This document shows, one piece after another, positions 12,960-25,164 of a stretch of DNA of 64,000 bases. The position numbers and the translations under genes were made by a program. The DNA lies in the NCBI RefSeq assembly GCF_029873635.1, contig NC_080425.1, positions 44,348,402 through 44,412,401 on the forward strand. Direction: 5' to 3'. The DNA is from Malania oleifera. Lineage: Eukaryota; Streptophyta; Magnoliopsida; Santalales; Ximeniaceae. Every line of letters begins with the position of its first letter. Position 1 is the stretch's first letter. The notes beneath the pieces were generated by a model that saw only the letters and a program-made list of their open reading frames with translations, searched no databases and was not told where the DNA came from.

Positions 12960-15044
12960 TGTTAGTTTTGGTGTATTCCCAAGAAGGGGGGGTGAATTGG
13001 AATTTAAAACTTTTTCCTATATTTGACCTAAATAGCAGCAGTACATTCACAACCTAAGATGTGTCTATGCAGTTCCAAATGCACTGATAAGTATAAGGTG
13101 CAGAAATCAAAATCATGCGTAGTATTCACCAACTATAACATACATGTGTAGGAATATAAATTGCAGAAAGATAAATAGTGCACACACGATATGTTATTGG
13201 GGTTCGGCCAACTGTGCCTACGTGCCTGCCTCTAGGTCACAAGTCCAAGGATTCCACTAATGCTTACTTAACGGGTGGAGCGGCACCGATTACAACCAGG
13301 TCAATTAGCACAGGGCTGACCTCAACCTTTACAAACTCTCCTTACGAGGTGGAGAAGGGCCTAGTTCAAACCCACAGGTCTGACTCCAACTTGATCCTTC
13401 TGGACTAAATCAAACCACCTCAGGTCACGCCTGGAAATACAACAGTATTTTTCTCAATCAAACTGGTACAATGATTATGTTGTCATGTAAAGAAGATATG
13501 TACCCCAATATGCGCAATATACTTAATCAATCACTTACACATCAACAATGTTGGTAAATGTAAGCTCGGTGATGCAAATAGTTGTGCTAACAACACTCAA
13601 TATGGTATAATCAATAATATGCTCAAGAGTGTTCAATACAAGCAGTATCTTGGAATCTAAGCAATGCACAATTTAGTAGAAAATCAGTATTCCAAAGATA
13701 CGAATTAGATAATCAAACTAGTTTCAAGAAGATTTTCCTCAATGAAATACACACAATACTAGTTGGAAAATATTTTGCTTATTTGAAAAATATTTGCACA
13801 ACAAAAACCAAACTATTGGACACTTGCAACAAAGATGCAAATATCCTAAGCCTACTAGGTTATCCCAACACAAGATTTATAATATAAAAATTCGTGGGAT
13901 AATCCTAAGCTAAGCTCCCCAAAAACAATATCGCAATCACACAAGAAAGTGGGATTATTTAGAACTATCTAGCAATTACAAGCACACTTACTAAGCTTTT
14001 ACAATACCAAGATTTATCAAAAGAATGAGTATTTGAAGGTATTTGAGCAAAGTGAGATTTTGAAAAAGAGAGGATTTTTGGATAATTATTTTTGCTAAAA
14101 CTTAATCTTGACAAATAAACCCCTATATATATAGAGAAAGGGTAAATTATAACCGTTGGGGGACACAGAGGGTATTCTTAAATTTGTTTAAAAAGGTTTA
14201 GCAAAATTGTCCATGTTTACTTAATTTACCCTAACAGAAAATAATTTTACCCATGAGATTCAACTGGTTGAACCGAGGTTCAGTCGCTCGAATAGACTCA
14301 TCTTGAAAAGCCCATTTTAAATAGTTTGGTTGCCCATGTGTAGGTTTGGTAGCCCGAACAAAAGTCAGTAGCATTTTCCGCGCGGTTTGGGTGCCTGGTG
14401 CAAAGTTTGGTTTACCGAACTCACCAATTCAGTCGCCCGAGCCCAATTTGAACGTGTCGTTCGGCCGCTCGAATAGTTGAAAAGTGCCCTGACACAGGTT
14501 CAGGTGGCCGAGGACGATACGAACACAAAGTCAACATGTTGACTTGTTCGGTCGCCCGAGCCGTTTTACACGGCCTGGGTTCGGTCGCCTGAACCCTCTC
14601 TACATTTTCCATTCAGTTCATTTTAGCCTTGATTTGATTCCCCTAACATAGTAAGTGATGTTGGGGACTTTCTTATGTGCAAGTGCTGGGACCTACTGTC
14701 TTTTCTAAGGCTTTTTTAAGTACGCCCAAAAACCTGGCATCGGTCGACTGAAGCCCTAAAGTCATTCGGTCCCTATGGTCAATCTATGGTCTTTTTGAGA
14801 GCTTACAAATACCTACATGCATGACATGCAGAGATTATTACAGACCGATATACCCTATATTACTATTACAGACCCAAATAGTATAAATTACAACAAGAAA
14901 ATAGTCTTCAGGGTTTTCATTCTTCAAGTCTTCTCTTGCCATCAATTGGTTAAGCTAATATGAACCTGCACACAAACTTGAAAACTATCAAATACAACAA
15001 GTATTTGTCATTATCAAAACCGGGTGTGACCTATCAAGTCAACA
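12960..15044 (-). mobile_element. Solo LTR E: Sirevirus-like Copia LTR with TSD TTTTC
   Basis: The 2085-bp insert begins TGTTAGTTTTGGTG and ends CCTATCAAGTCAACA. It is flanked by TTTTC at 12,955-12,959 and 15,045-15,049 and contains no coding sequence. On the minus strand it starts TGTTGACTTGATAGGTCACA, closely matching the 5' LTR start of J at 60,783, and ends with the CCAATTC-C-run-TTGGG type of U5 found in G and J. The U3 carries an array of (T)TCGGTCGCCCGA-like motifs at about 14,255-14,600 just upstream of the TATA box. A solo LTR arises by recombination between the two LTRs of a full element. Confidence 0.9.
14123..14134 (-). promoter_or_regulatory. TATA box of solo LTR E
   Basis: CTATATATATAG, a self-complementary TATA element. 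It sits immediately downstream (minus strand) of the CGGTCGCCCGA-type motif array. Confidence 0.5.
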
Positions 15045-15455
15045 TTTTCTTTGGGAATTTTTATTATTAAAGTTAGTGTTTTTATTTAGTTAGAGTATAT
15101 TTTTGTTTGGGTTTGTGTTTAAAGTTACTATTAATATTTAATAGAATGATTGTAGGATTTGTTTCTTTCATTATTCTAGCGTTGAATCTGGCATTTGTTT
15201 ATTTATTTTTATGCATGATAAATTTCTAGTTAGGATTTACGTTGCTTTAAGTTTCATTGCAAAAATCCCAGGAACTGAATCTGAACTGTGTTTAGTAATT
15301 TGTCTTTTCTTAATTTCTTTTGGAATTACACAAATTTTTGAACTAAACAACATTCCCTGAGGAAACGATCTGGCCCTTGGACTAATTATTACCTGACTAA
15401 ACTCCTATACTTAAGATAGCTTCCGAGCTGCTCATTTTTAGAGTGAGTCAGAATT

Positions 15456-15878
15456 TTAGCACTGTCTCTTGAAAGGTGTCATACTTATGCGGAGGTGGAA
15501 ACAGTAGCTGAACGGTCAAAAATTTGGGTGCTAAATCAGAATGATTTTGAAAATTTTGGTATGGACGCGGAGGTAGAGCTTTAAGGGCTTGTGGAGGTCT
15601 TTGGGATTGAAAACCCGAAAGGAGAAGTTGGGATGTTGTCTCTACCCAAAATTGTAGGTACTAGAGTAGGGGTCATTGGACGACCTATCATACCAATTGT
15701 GGGTGGCTTTCACTTCCTCCTACATAGACTCGGGCTTGCAAGGCACATGTGGGCAATTATAGTATGTGTGGGAGGGGTTAAAGAAAATTGCTCAAACGTC
15801 TGCACATGCCATTATCTACAGTCTTAAGGACAAGCACTGGTCTAGTTTATTGGATATGGCAAGTAAGTAGGGGCTAGG
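15456..15878 (-). pseudogene. Middle gag segment of D between A and G
   Basis: The minus strand gives a Cys/His neighbourhood (HNCPHV) and the block EEVKATHNWYDRS. These match the gag of C at about 39,410-39,500, where the same order CPHVHSQPE and EEVKATHNWYD occurs. It is the continuation of D gag between the two nested insertions. The plus-strand ORF at 15,591-15,827 is a shadow. Confidence 0.65.
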
Positions 15879-17857
15879 TGTTAGCTTCGGTGCAACACCA
15901 AAAGAGGGGTGAATTGGGAATTTAAAATTTATTGCCAAGGTTAACTGGTTTTATGAACTGCGTAATTCCTCCTAGGGCCAGTCTACGCAATCATCAAACA
16001 AACATACATGTGCAGTGAATGTAAAGTGCAAAAAGTAAATAGTGCATGCAATATGTTATTGAGGTTCGGCCAAATTGCCTACATCCCCGCCTTGGCCACA
16101 CCAGCACAAGGATTACCACTATAATGCTAACTTAAATGAGTGGAGCGACACCTAAACAAACCGGGTCAATTCAAGGGGCCGACCTCAACCAACACGCCTT
16201 AACAGGATGGCGTACCTAGCTTTCCTAACCGGGTTTAAGTCAATCCAAGACTATTTGATAGGGCTAGTCTCCCTCTTCAAGCCCGTGCCTGGAATTCAAC
16301 CAATGTGTATATAAAGTTTATACATGGAAATACACTACTAGACAAGAAGATGTGTGCACCAATACAACTCAATCAATATTGTAAGCACGAATGATATGTA
16401 AATATGCTCAGTGCTCTAATGTGTGCTAAAAACTCAGTCAAGTATAAATTTTCAGTCCAGATCTAGAGAGTATATCCAAGCAAGATTTGAAACATAATAT
16501 GTGAATAACACAAAATCATATCAAGGTTTCAAATATGCTGAGCAAGTTGAATCAAACAAACTCAACAAGATATTATAATATACAAAGCACAATGAAGTTG
16601 TTTGAAAGACTAGCTTTTTGAAAAGGATTTTTGCACACCAAAATCTAGGTTTAGGTATCTTGCAATGACAATACAAGAACCACAACCTTCAAAGTCTTTC
16701 CACACAAGATTTATCCAATGAAATCGGTGGAAGAACTTTAATTCTAAACTCTCAAAGAAAATTAATAAAACAATAATACAAATGGGAGTTCTAGCTGGAG
16801 AGATTAAGCACCATAGCCTTAGAGATACTCACAATGCTTAAAGAGATCATGAGTGAGAAGTATGTGAGTATTTGGAAGAGTATTTGGCTAATATAGGGTT
16901 TTGGATGTTGAGAGAATTTTGCCCTAATCAAGTTTCCTAATCCTTGGCTAATTATAAAAAATGAATGAGTATAGGCAAGGAGAATTTTTTGACCATTGGG
17001 GACACAATGGGTATAATTAAAATTGTTTCAAAAGCCATTAAAAAAATTAACCCAGTTTATCCCATTTAAAAATCGGTAAGAAATATTTTAACCCGCGAGG
17101 TTCGGGTGCCTGGCCTGAAGTTCGGGTGCCTGAATAGACACATTCAAAAATCCAACTTTTAGTGGTTTAGGTGCCCGAAGAGTGAGTTGATCGGTCGAAC
17201 AAAAGTCAGTAGCATTTGTTCGTTAGTTCGGGTGCCAGGCTCATAATTCGATTAACCGAATTGATCAATTTGGTCGCATGAGCCAATTTTTGAACATAAA
17301 CATTTGAGCTCCTGGGTTGTTGAAAAGTAATCTGACACAGGTTTGGGTGCTAGAGGGAGATGCGCTCAAAAGTGGCTCAAGTGCCCGAATTGCCAAGTCA
17401 ACATTTGACTTGTTCGGTCGCCCGAGCCACTTTACATGGCATAGGTTGGGTCGCCCGAACCCTCTCAATATTTTCCATTAAGTTCAATTTTTAGGCTAAG
17501 TTGATTCCCCTGATATGATAAGTGATGTTGGGGACTTGTGTACTAAATGTAGGTACCTAAAGTCCAACTATGGTCAATTTGAGCATACCTACCTACCATG
17601 CATGATGCAAATTATTACAAGTCATAGGAGTGCACAGTCCATAATTAAATTTACATTCCAGAATGATGAATTGAAATAATGAATACAAATATACAACACT
17701 ATTCTTCATTCTTCGGCATGAACACAGCACACCGTCATGATATGTCTTTTAGTCCGAAAGCGCGCAAACGGTGAACCTGCATGCAATCCTTAGTGCAACC
17801 ATCAGTACGAAGAGTATTTTTCATAATCAAAACTGGGTGTGACCTATCAGGTCAACA
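15879..17857 (-). repeat. 3' LTR of G (left side)
   Basis: Runs from TGTTAGCTTCGGTG to CCTATCAGGTCAACA (1979 bp) and abuts the PPT ATCTCCCCCTTTTT (plus-strand reading). The U3 has the GGTCGCCCGA motif array at about 17,098-17,462. Same family as solo LTRs E and K and the LTR of J. Confidence 0.9.
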
Positions 17858-17873
17858 ATCTCCCCCTTTTTGA
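17858..17873 (-). other. Polypurine tract of G
   Basis: On the minus strand this reads AAAAAGGGGGAGAT directly before the LTR start TGTTGACC. Further GGGGGAG tracts follow at about 18,055, 18,325 and 18,706, as is known for Sireviruses with multiple internal PPTs. Confidence 0.75.
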
Positions 17874-19468
17874 TGTTGAAAAATACTTTATGCAAAAGTG
17901 GGTACAGCCAAGAAAGGCTCCCCCTGACTTTATGCATAAAGATAATAAAAGTAATGGGTAATTAAAGATAATGGGTAATTAATGATAATGGGTAATTAAT
18001 GATTAAGCATGATTAAGCAATCTTTTACCCAATTATTTTACCCCCTTTTTCCACTTCTCCCCCTTTTGGAAATAACAGAAAGGGCCAAGCAATATGACGC
18101 GAAGGCAAAAGATTTCATTTAGATACAAAAGGTATATTGGGAAAAATTTAACAACATGTCATTTGAAAATAGATCATTCCCAATCATAACCTTGTACCTA
18201 AGTGACATGTTTGGAGTTTCAATAAACAATATATAGCACATTTCAATCAATTGACCCAAACCGAATGTGCATCAAGGAAGTAAGAGTAGCATGCAACACA
18301 TTTAATAGTCTTAATGTTCTATACTCCCCCAATGGATGATTATGCAAGGATGAAGACTAAATTTTCATTTGGCTTTCACTCATCCTTTCAAAAATATTTT
18401 AATGTAAATTTTTTCATAATCATCTTAGTTGTCAAAATGAACATGTATTTCCGCAAGGTATAGTATAATGAAAACATGTCGGCCTGATACCAAGTGTTAC
18501 AACTACGTGGTAGTGAGGATACCAACTATTAAAATACCAATTGTTAGAATGCCACTAGTTGTAAATGAACATGATATCAAACAAACATTTACCAAAACAT
18601 GCACATTGATACCACATAGTTAATGTATTTTCCAAATGATGTATAGAATGAAAGCGCAATACATATTTATTTCTGAGGGCCTAATGATTTTAATGCTAAG
18701 TGACTCCCCCTAAGAGTACGCATTTTTATTTATAAATAACTTGAGTAAAATTGAAATATCATTTAAGAAACACAACTCAAGTTTTAAGACGTTTAGCATT
18801 TAGAAATGATATAAAGTTATGTGTAGTGATTTTCAAAAATTTTGGCAGCAGTTTGTTTGAAAATGTGATCAATCTATAAGAACCTGCCAATTTCAAAGCA
18901 TTTTAAATATTTACGCACAACCAGCTCCAAGGAATTTAAAATGTTACAGTAAATGAGCTAAGCATGGATATTTAAAATCTGAGATCAAAGTTTCATTTGC
19001 CCACAAGGTTTGCAATCATTTTAGCTTTTTTAGCAAATGTCTATAGAAAATTTGGTAGCATGCCGTCTATAAACAGGACATTTCCCAAAATTAACTTGCA
19101 CACAAATAATCCTCAATAAGTAGTATCTCAAGAGTTTAAGGCATGCGAGAACCTAAATCTACCAACAGGCAATTCTGATCAACTGCATTCGCCATGCAGG
19201 AGGCATTCTATACTAAACATGCATTCCAGTAGTATAGCATCTAAGCACAAAACTCATGCAATCCTGAATACTATCAGATATATATGATCATAAACAAAAG
19301 CACAATCACCACGGGATAGTATCTACGTGTGTGTGTGAGGTGAGTGTGATCGTCATAACAAAACAAAAATAAAAATTGTTTTGAAGTTATTACAGACCGG
19401 TTAAAAATGTATTTAAATAAAGCATAAAAGTGGATCAAATAAAAGATGGGATATGAAGAAATGGGTCC
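17874..19468 (-). other. 3' noncoding region of G
   Basis: AT-rich and without a credible ORF. It lies between the end of the Transposase_32-like ORF region and the PPT. It holds several spaced C-run motifs (plus strand) that read as GGGGGAG on the element strand. A short near-tandem repeat of TAATGGGTAATTAA-type units lies at about 17,950-18,005. Confidence 0.65.
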
Positions 19469-20635
19469 TCACAATACACAACTAGGTATCCCATCATCGT
19501 GATCATCATCCTCCTCCTCACCACTCATCTCCATTTGATCATTCTCCCCAATGTCCTCGTCATTCATCTCTCTCAACCGCTCACCGAGGATATGAAAGTT
19601 AGCCCACACCTCGGACTGGAACCCGGTGAACTTGCTATAAAGAGAGTCAAGTCTAGCGTGAGATGAAGATTCGTGCTCTATCATGGAGACCCTGAACTCC
19701 CAAAATGATGTAGAGAGGTCGGTGATGGCCTCCATGATTTTGGCATTGAACGGCGTATGGGGCAGCTCCTGTGGGATCTCCTAAGCTCCCGGGCCTCTCT
19801 CAAGTGCAGTGGGTAACCACATGTTTCCTTTGAGCTCGTATCCCATCAATTTTAGTGTGGTGGAGTTAAAGAAGACGGAGGGCCTAACTTTCTTGATGGT
19901 AGCAAGTGTTGACCTATTAACCCTCTCCCTAACGAATAGCCTAGACAAGATGCCACTATAGGGTAAAATGATCCTCTTTCCAACGGTCTTAACAAACATC
20001 CACCATAGGATCGGCCTAGGGAGATCTAACTTCTTTCTAGTGAAGAGGCACCACATCACAAAACAATCTAAATAAGATATGTGGTCCCTCGATCCTGACT
20101 TTGGCAATATATTATATGAAATTAGGTGGAGGACCACCTTTGCCTCTAAGGTCAAGGATCTATAGGTGGGAGTACGTGTCAAATCAGCTATGGGATTCAT
20201 CATAACTAGATTGACGAAGATGCTTACCTTGAAATCTTGCTTGCCAATCCAGGTGGAGGAAGAATCAGGGTAGGTGAAGTTGCCATGTTGGATCTAAAAT
20301 GTCTCTACTGGATGATTGTTGTAAAAATAGAGATCAGTCTCGAGTACCCTAGAATAGTAACCCTAGCCATCTTGTGCAAGATTGGCGTAGAACAACCAGA
20401 TGAGCAGAGGATACATCCCCCTGGGCTGGAAGGCGATAAACTCATACCACCCCTAGTATCAAAACATATCTAGGATGTTGTTGAAGTGGACTTGCATGAA
20501 TTCTATATCTAGGATTTTTCCTAAGATGGGGTCTTTAACGTGGAAAATCCTATCATACTTAATACGTCAGTTGGGTGTAGGGAACAATTCTTCAAGTGGA
20601 ATACCCGCAGCAGCACGTTTGTGATCCCTAGCCAT
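19469..20635 (-). pseudogene. Transposase_32-like accessory ORF region of G
   Basis: The minus-strand ATG at 20,635 opens with MARDHKRAAAGIPLEELFP. Further blocks are GKILDIEFMQ, WLFYANLAQDG, then VVLHLISYNILPKSGSRDHI, YLDCFVMWCLFTRKKLDLPR and LPYSGILSRLF. This series resembles the Pfam family 'putative plant transposon protein' (Transposase_32), whose members carry similar FYANL, PK(S/T)GS and FVMWCL blocks. An acidic C-terminal tail (EEEDDDHDD) ends the region. The biochemical role of this family is not established to my knowledge. It lies 3' of gag where Sireviruses may carry an extra ORF, and it replaces pol rather than following it. The copy is broken several times. The alternative, that it is a remnant of a separate element trapped in G, cannot be excluded. 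Confidence 0.65.
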
Positions 20636-20730
20636 AAAAATTTTTCAAGGAGTACTGGGCTGAAAGGTGGGAAAAAAGTAAGGAAGCTCTCAAGAATATG
20701 GGAAAAATGAACTGAATTTCACGAAATCTC

Positions 20731-20738
20731 ATATATAT
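20731..20738 (-). promoter_or_regulatory. Internal TATA box upstream of the Transposase_32-like ORF
   Basis: ATATATAT, about 96 bp upstream of the ORF start at 20,635 on the minus strand. Just upstream of it lie about six motifs of the type TTCGGGCGACCGAAC (20,740-20,962, continuing at 30,512-30,680 beyond F). This is the same motif class and the same order as in the U3 of the G LTRs, so an internal promoter built like the LTR promoter is plausible. Confidence 0.5.
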
Positions 20739-20962
20739 CATTGCGGTTTGGGCGCCTAAGCAGAAGTTCGGTCGCCCGAACAGATTTAATTACAAACCCC
20801 CACTAAGTCTTTTCGGTTGACCGAGCAAGGGTTTGGTTGGCTGAATTTCAAGCGTCAATTTGCAAGATCGAGGGTTGGCCGCCCAAATTAAAAATGAACT
20901 ACATGAGTCGGTCGCCCAAAATACACATTCGGTTACCCAAATAATAGTTCAGTTACCCGAAC

Positions 20963-21993
20963 TGTTGGCCTAACTGGGCTTTTCAATATTGTTTTGATAA
21001 TAACAAAATAAAGGATGTTTTAACATGTTGTGTTAAGTGATTTGATTTAGGTAAAAGGGCACTCACAGTTGATAAGCTGAAATTCAATTTCAATCTAGTG
21101 GAAGCTCCTCAAAATATTGAGGTCAATGAAGAACAAATGAAGAGGTTAAAGGCCAAACAATTCTTAAAGTCAAAAGTGAATCTCGAGAGGCTGAAGGAGG
21201 CTACAGAACTTAGTGTTTTAGGAAAATCATGACTAGAACAATTGTTGTAAGTACTTCAAAGCCACATACTATCTAGATACATGTGAAGCTCTTATAAATC
21301 AAAACAAACTAAGAAACACTTTTTTTGAAATACCTTAAAATATGTCTTTGATTAAAAGGTCTCAAAGGAAGAAAGTTTTCAAAGCAAAAAAGGAAAATAT
21401 TGAGAGCCATGTGACTGCCTTATATAGGCAGGTGACAACCACAATTTAAAAGAAATAATTTAGTAGGAAGTAGGGTTCTAGGCGACTGCCAAAGCACTAA
21501 CAGGTGCCTGGGTGGTCAAGTTAGACGACTGCCAACCTTTGGGTTTTCAAAATTGTTCTTTGGAAAAATTTTGAATTTCGAAATTAAATTTTAATAATTT
21601 AATCAAAGACATATTTTAATGTCTTTCAAAAAAAAATGTTTCTTAGTTTGTTTTGATTTATAAGAGTTTCACATGTATCTAGATAGTATGTGGCTTTGAA
21701 GTACTTACAACAATTCTTCTAATCATGGTTTTCCTAAAACACTAAGTTCTTCAGCCTCCTTCAGCCTCTCGAGATTCACTTTTAACTTTAAGAATTGTTT
21801 GGCCTTCAACCTCTTCATTTGTTCTTCATTGACCTTAATATTCTGAGGAGCTTCCACTAAAAATGACATTGAACTTCAACTTATCAACCGTGAGTTCCCT
21901 TTTACCTAAATCAAATCACTCAACACAGCATGTTAAAACATCCTTCATTTTGTTATCATCAAAACAAGATTGAAAAGCCTAGTTAGGCCAATA
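20963..21993. repeat. Left LTR of F, an inverted repeat of a U3-type end
   Basis: Starts TGTTGGCCTAACTGGGC and ends GCCTAGTTAGGCCAATA. About 400 bp at the left (from 20,963) is repeated in inverse at the right (to 21,993) with small differences. The middle has a TATATA element at 21,421 and three CGACTGCC-type motifs. It abuts the PPT at 21,994, so the inner end is a genuine U3 start on the minus strand. Length is 1031 bp. Confidence 0.8.
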
Positions 21994-22008
21994 ATCTCCC
22001 CCTTTTTG
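21994..22008 (-). other. Polypurine tract of F
   Basis: Minus-strand AAAAAGGGGGAGAT directly before the left LTR. Further GGGGGAG tracts stand at about 22,060, 22,088 and 22,304. Confidence 0.75.
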
Positions 22009-22937
22009 ATGATGACAAATGAGGAGCAAATAATATGAATAAGCGTAAAAAAAAAAAATCTCCCCCTTACAACCAGCATTATTCTACTCCCCCTTACAAT
22101 AAGCATTATTTTAACAATTTGTAGATTCAAGACCAATCATGCTCATTGCTCAATTTTTCATTCTTATCATGCTTAACATGCTCAAATAAGATTTTTCACT
22201 ATCATGCTATCATGCTCAACATGCTCAAATACTATCATGTTTAACATGCTCAACATTCAATATCATGCTCTCAATCAAGCCCAAAGTTTTGCTCCAAATA
22301 CTACTCCCCCTTTTGGCATCAATCAAAAAGGGTAACATTTAAATGAACATATGATCACACACTTCTCAATCATGCCAAAATTCAATATCATATTTCATAT
22401 TGGGCAATCTTATCTCATGTGTGTTGTGACATCTTGGAATTTTCAATTATGCATATGGTGCTCAACATTTATATTTGTAAAAGAAAAAAAAAACTTAAAA
22501 AAAACATTTGTCATGCATAATGCATCATTCAAATACGAAGATCATGACAATATTACCAATGCTCATAATTATGTTGTATTGTTTAAAAATCAAGTGATAT
22601 ATTCATGGATACCAATATACATCTTAGATATTCATGTTCACGTTTTATCATGCACTTCTCATATATGCTGATTTTTCATTTATTCATGTGATCATAAGCA
22701 TGCATGGTCAAGATCTTTTTAAAAAAAAAACATGTTTCATACTTAATAACTTAGATTTTCAAAATACCAATTTCAAAATGCTAATTTTTCAAACATCCAC
22801 ATGTAGGATGCTGCATATCACATATCATGAGCCTATTTTTTTTTAAGTAGGCAAGGAAAACAATCCAAGCTAAGTGTTCTGTTATACAACACATCAAAGT
22901 AAATGCCCCAAAAAAACTTAGATCAAGCCTTGTCCTT
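22009..22937 (-). other. 3' noncoding region of F
   Basis: AT-rich, with CATGCTCAACATGCTCAA-type short repeats at about 22,140-22,270 and three extra GGGGGAG tracts on the element strand. No credible ORF; the plus-strand ORFs at 22,351-22,846 are low-complexity AT-rich shadows. Confidence 0.6.
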
Positions 22938-23420
22938 TTAGTTTGCTTCTCTACTATGCAATAGACCAAGCTTTCGTCTAATGGTTATAAATCTATCTTC
23001 TGAGAGTGGTTTAGTAGAGATATCAGCCCATTGGTCATTTGTATTGATGAATTCTAGAATGTTGTCTCCTTTTTTAACATGATCTCTTAGGAAGTGGTGT
23101 CTTATGTCAATGTGTTTTGTTCTTGAGTGTGAAATAGGATTTTTAGATATGTTAATCACACTCGTATTATCACACTTAATTGGTACGGTTGTGTATTTTA
23201 AATTGAAATCTCTTAATTGTTGCTTCATGTAAAGAGTTTGTGCACAACAACTATCCGCTGCCACATATTCAGCCTCAGTAGTTGACAAAGCCACAAAATT
23301 TTGTTTCTTAGAAAACCAATAAACTAAAGATCTTCTTAAGAAGTGGCATGTGCCACTTGTACTTTTTCCATCTATCTTACAACCGGCATAGTCAGCATTT
23401 GAATGGCTGATCATTTCAAA
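22938..23420 (-). pseudogene. RNase H region of F
   Basis: The Copia RNase H blocks are in order: NADYAGCKIDGKSTSG, VYWFSKKQNFVALSTTEAEY, CDNTSVINISKNPISHSRTK, HIDIRHHFLRDHV and DQWADISTKPL. The TEAEYVA and SRTKHIDI motifs are hallmarks of Ty1/Copia RNase H. It follows the reverse transcriptase region directly. Confidence 0.9.
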
Positions 23421-23439
23421 ACCCGGTGTCTTTAGGGTA

Positions 23440-24462
23440 CTATAGTCCTAGTCTAATGTACCAATTAAGTATCTTAGGATTCTTTTAATAGCTAGTTGGT
23501 GTGATTCCTTAGGTGCTGGTTGAAAATGTACATACATACACACACAAAACATTATATCGGGTCTACTGGCTGTTAGATATAGTAAACTTCCAATCATGCC
23601 TCTATAGTGCTTTGTGTCTATGGATTTTCCTTTTTCATCTTTGTTTAGGCTGATGGTGGTACTCATAGGTGTGCCTATGGGTTTACTATTTTCCATACCA
23701 AATTTATGTATCATATCTTTTATATATTTGGATTGACTTACAAAAGTCTCATTCTTTGCTTGTTTAATTTGCAATCCAAGGAAATAGTTTAACTCTCCCA
23801 TCATACTCATTTCAAATTCTTCTTGCATACATTTTGCAAACTATTTACATAGATGTTCGTTTGTAGCACCAAATATTATATCATCTATGTAGATTTGAAC
23901 TAAAAGTAGGTCATCTTCCTTATTTTTAATGAACAAGGTACTATCAATTTTTCCTCTTGAAAATCCCTTCTCAATTAGAAATCTACTAAGTCTTTCATAC
24001 CAAGCCCTAGGGGCCTGTTTTAGTCCATATAAAGCCTTAGTTAGTCTAAATACATGGTTAGGATTTTCAATATCCTCAAAACCAGGGGGTTGTTCACCAT
24101 ATACCTTTTCATTAATATACCCATTCAAGAATGCACTTTTGACATTCATTTGGTATAACTTAAATTCTTTGTAGGAAGCATAGGCTAACAACATTCTAAT
24201 AGCTTCCATTCTAGCTACGGGGGCAAAGGTTTCATCATAGTATATTCCTTCTTCTTGATTGTACCCCTTTGCTACAAGTCTAGCTTCTTCTTTTTTTCTA
24301 GTGATTATACCATTTTCATCCTTTTTATTTCTAAATACCCTTTTAGTTCCTATGATCAAATGATTTTATGGTTTGGGTACTAATTTCCATACTTGGCTTC
24401 TTTCGAATTGGTTTAATTCTTTTTGCATTGCAACTATCCAAGATTCATCCTTAAGGGCATGG
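23440..24462 (-). pseudogene. Reverse transcriptase region of F
   Basis: Copia RT motifs are clear: KDESWIVAMQ at the N-terminal side, IGTKRVFRNKKDENG, VARMEAIRMLLAYAS, KSAFLNGYI, LYGLKQAPRAWYERL, IYIDDIIFGA with the catalytic YxDD, and LNYFLGLQIKQ and GSLLYLTASRPDI further on. The upstream part of the same region lies at 25,535-25,640 on the other side of the host-gene fragment. The region is decayed. Confidence 0.9.
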
Positions 24463-25104
24463 GAATATGAACACAGGAAGCCAGACTTAAAATTTTCACG
24501 TTAATGTTAAGTTTGAATTCAAAGAGAGAAAAAAGAATACAAGATGGAAGATAACTTACCTCCTGATATATAGCCAAGTGTCAGCCTCTATGGACAATAA
24601 ATATTCTCAGAAGGAAATAGCCTTAAAAAGGAGTGAAAAATAATACAAAGACATCTGAATAGCTACTGTTGCTTGCCATTGCTTCAATCCTAGCTCTCCC
24701 TCGCCTCTCAATACACAGCAAAAATTTCTCTCACACAATACCTTTGCTATGGAGAAAAAAAAAAAAAACACCCTGATACATTTGACACAATGAATTGATG
24801 ATATAAGAACAGGTCACTGAAGATGCACTAAAATGCGAACTGAAAACACTGGTGTCCACAGAAGAGGCCTCACAAATCTGCTGGCATGATGTTGGACAAT
24901 TGGCCCCCTGACAAGTACACCCTCCAATTTAGCCCAAGGGCATCAGTGCGAAGATTTTGTGATCGATGTAAATCTGGATTCACCGCCATTTGAAAGGGAA
25001 TATATATATATATATATCACCCAGCTTTGAAGCAAAAACTGCAGGTGTTCGGATTTACAGGAGACGTAGATCAGGCAGAATGTTTGTGCTTCTGTTAACA
25101 GCTG

Positions 25105-25164
25105 TCAATCCCTGTCTTCTCCCTTCTTCCTCTTCTTCCCACCTTTAGGACCTCCCTTTGGAGC
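25105..25164 (-). pseudogene. Terminal exon of the captured gene fragment
   Basis: Follows a good acceptor (GGTCTCAG on the minus strand). It encodes 19 residues ending GKKRKKGEDRD, then TGA at 25,107-25,105. It joins the upstream exon in phase 0. Without its upstream exons this cannot make a full protein. Confidence 0.55.

Larger units (their letters stand above)
6541..15450 (+). mobile_element. Element A: gag-only Gypsy-type element with TSD GAATT
   Basis: A is bounded by GAATT at 6536-6540 and 15451-15455. Its LTRs start with TGATTAC and end with GAGTGAGTCA. A tRNA-Asp-type PBS follows the left LTR. The inside encodes only gag-like sequence (about 8314-10177), followed by a G-rich motif and a long noncoding module. 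With solo LTR E set aside, A is about 6.8 kb. Over the first ~150 bp its two LTRs differ by roughly 8 percent by eye, so the insertion is old. Element B (39,631-46,721) is a close relative with the same plan. No protease, reverse transcriptase or integrase is visible in either, as in the gag-only plant elements called TR-GAG. Coding sequence is broken several times. Confidence 0.88.
11790..15450 (+). repeat. 3' LTR of A, interrupted by solo LTR E
   Basis: Starts TGATTACGCGC and ends GAGTGAGTCA before TSD GAATT. The LTR parts are 11,790-12,959 and 15,050-15,450. With E and its extra TSD copy set aside the LTR is about 1571 bp and collinear with the 5' LTR. Confidence 0.85.

Noticed and set aside
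20237-20473. 78-residue plus-strand ORF
   Set aside because: Antisense to the Transposase_32-like ORF region of G, with no features of its own.
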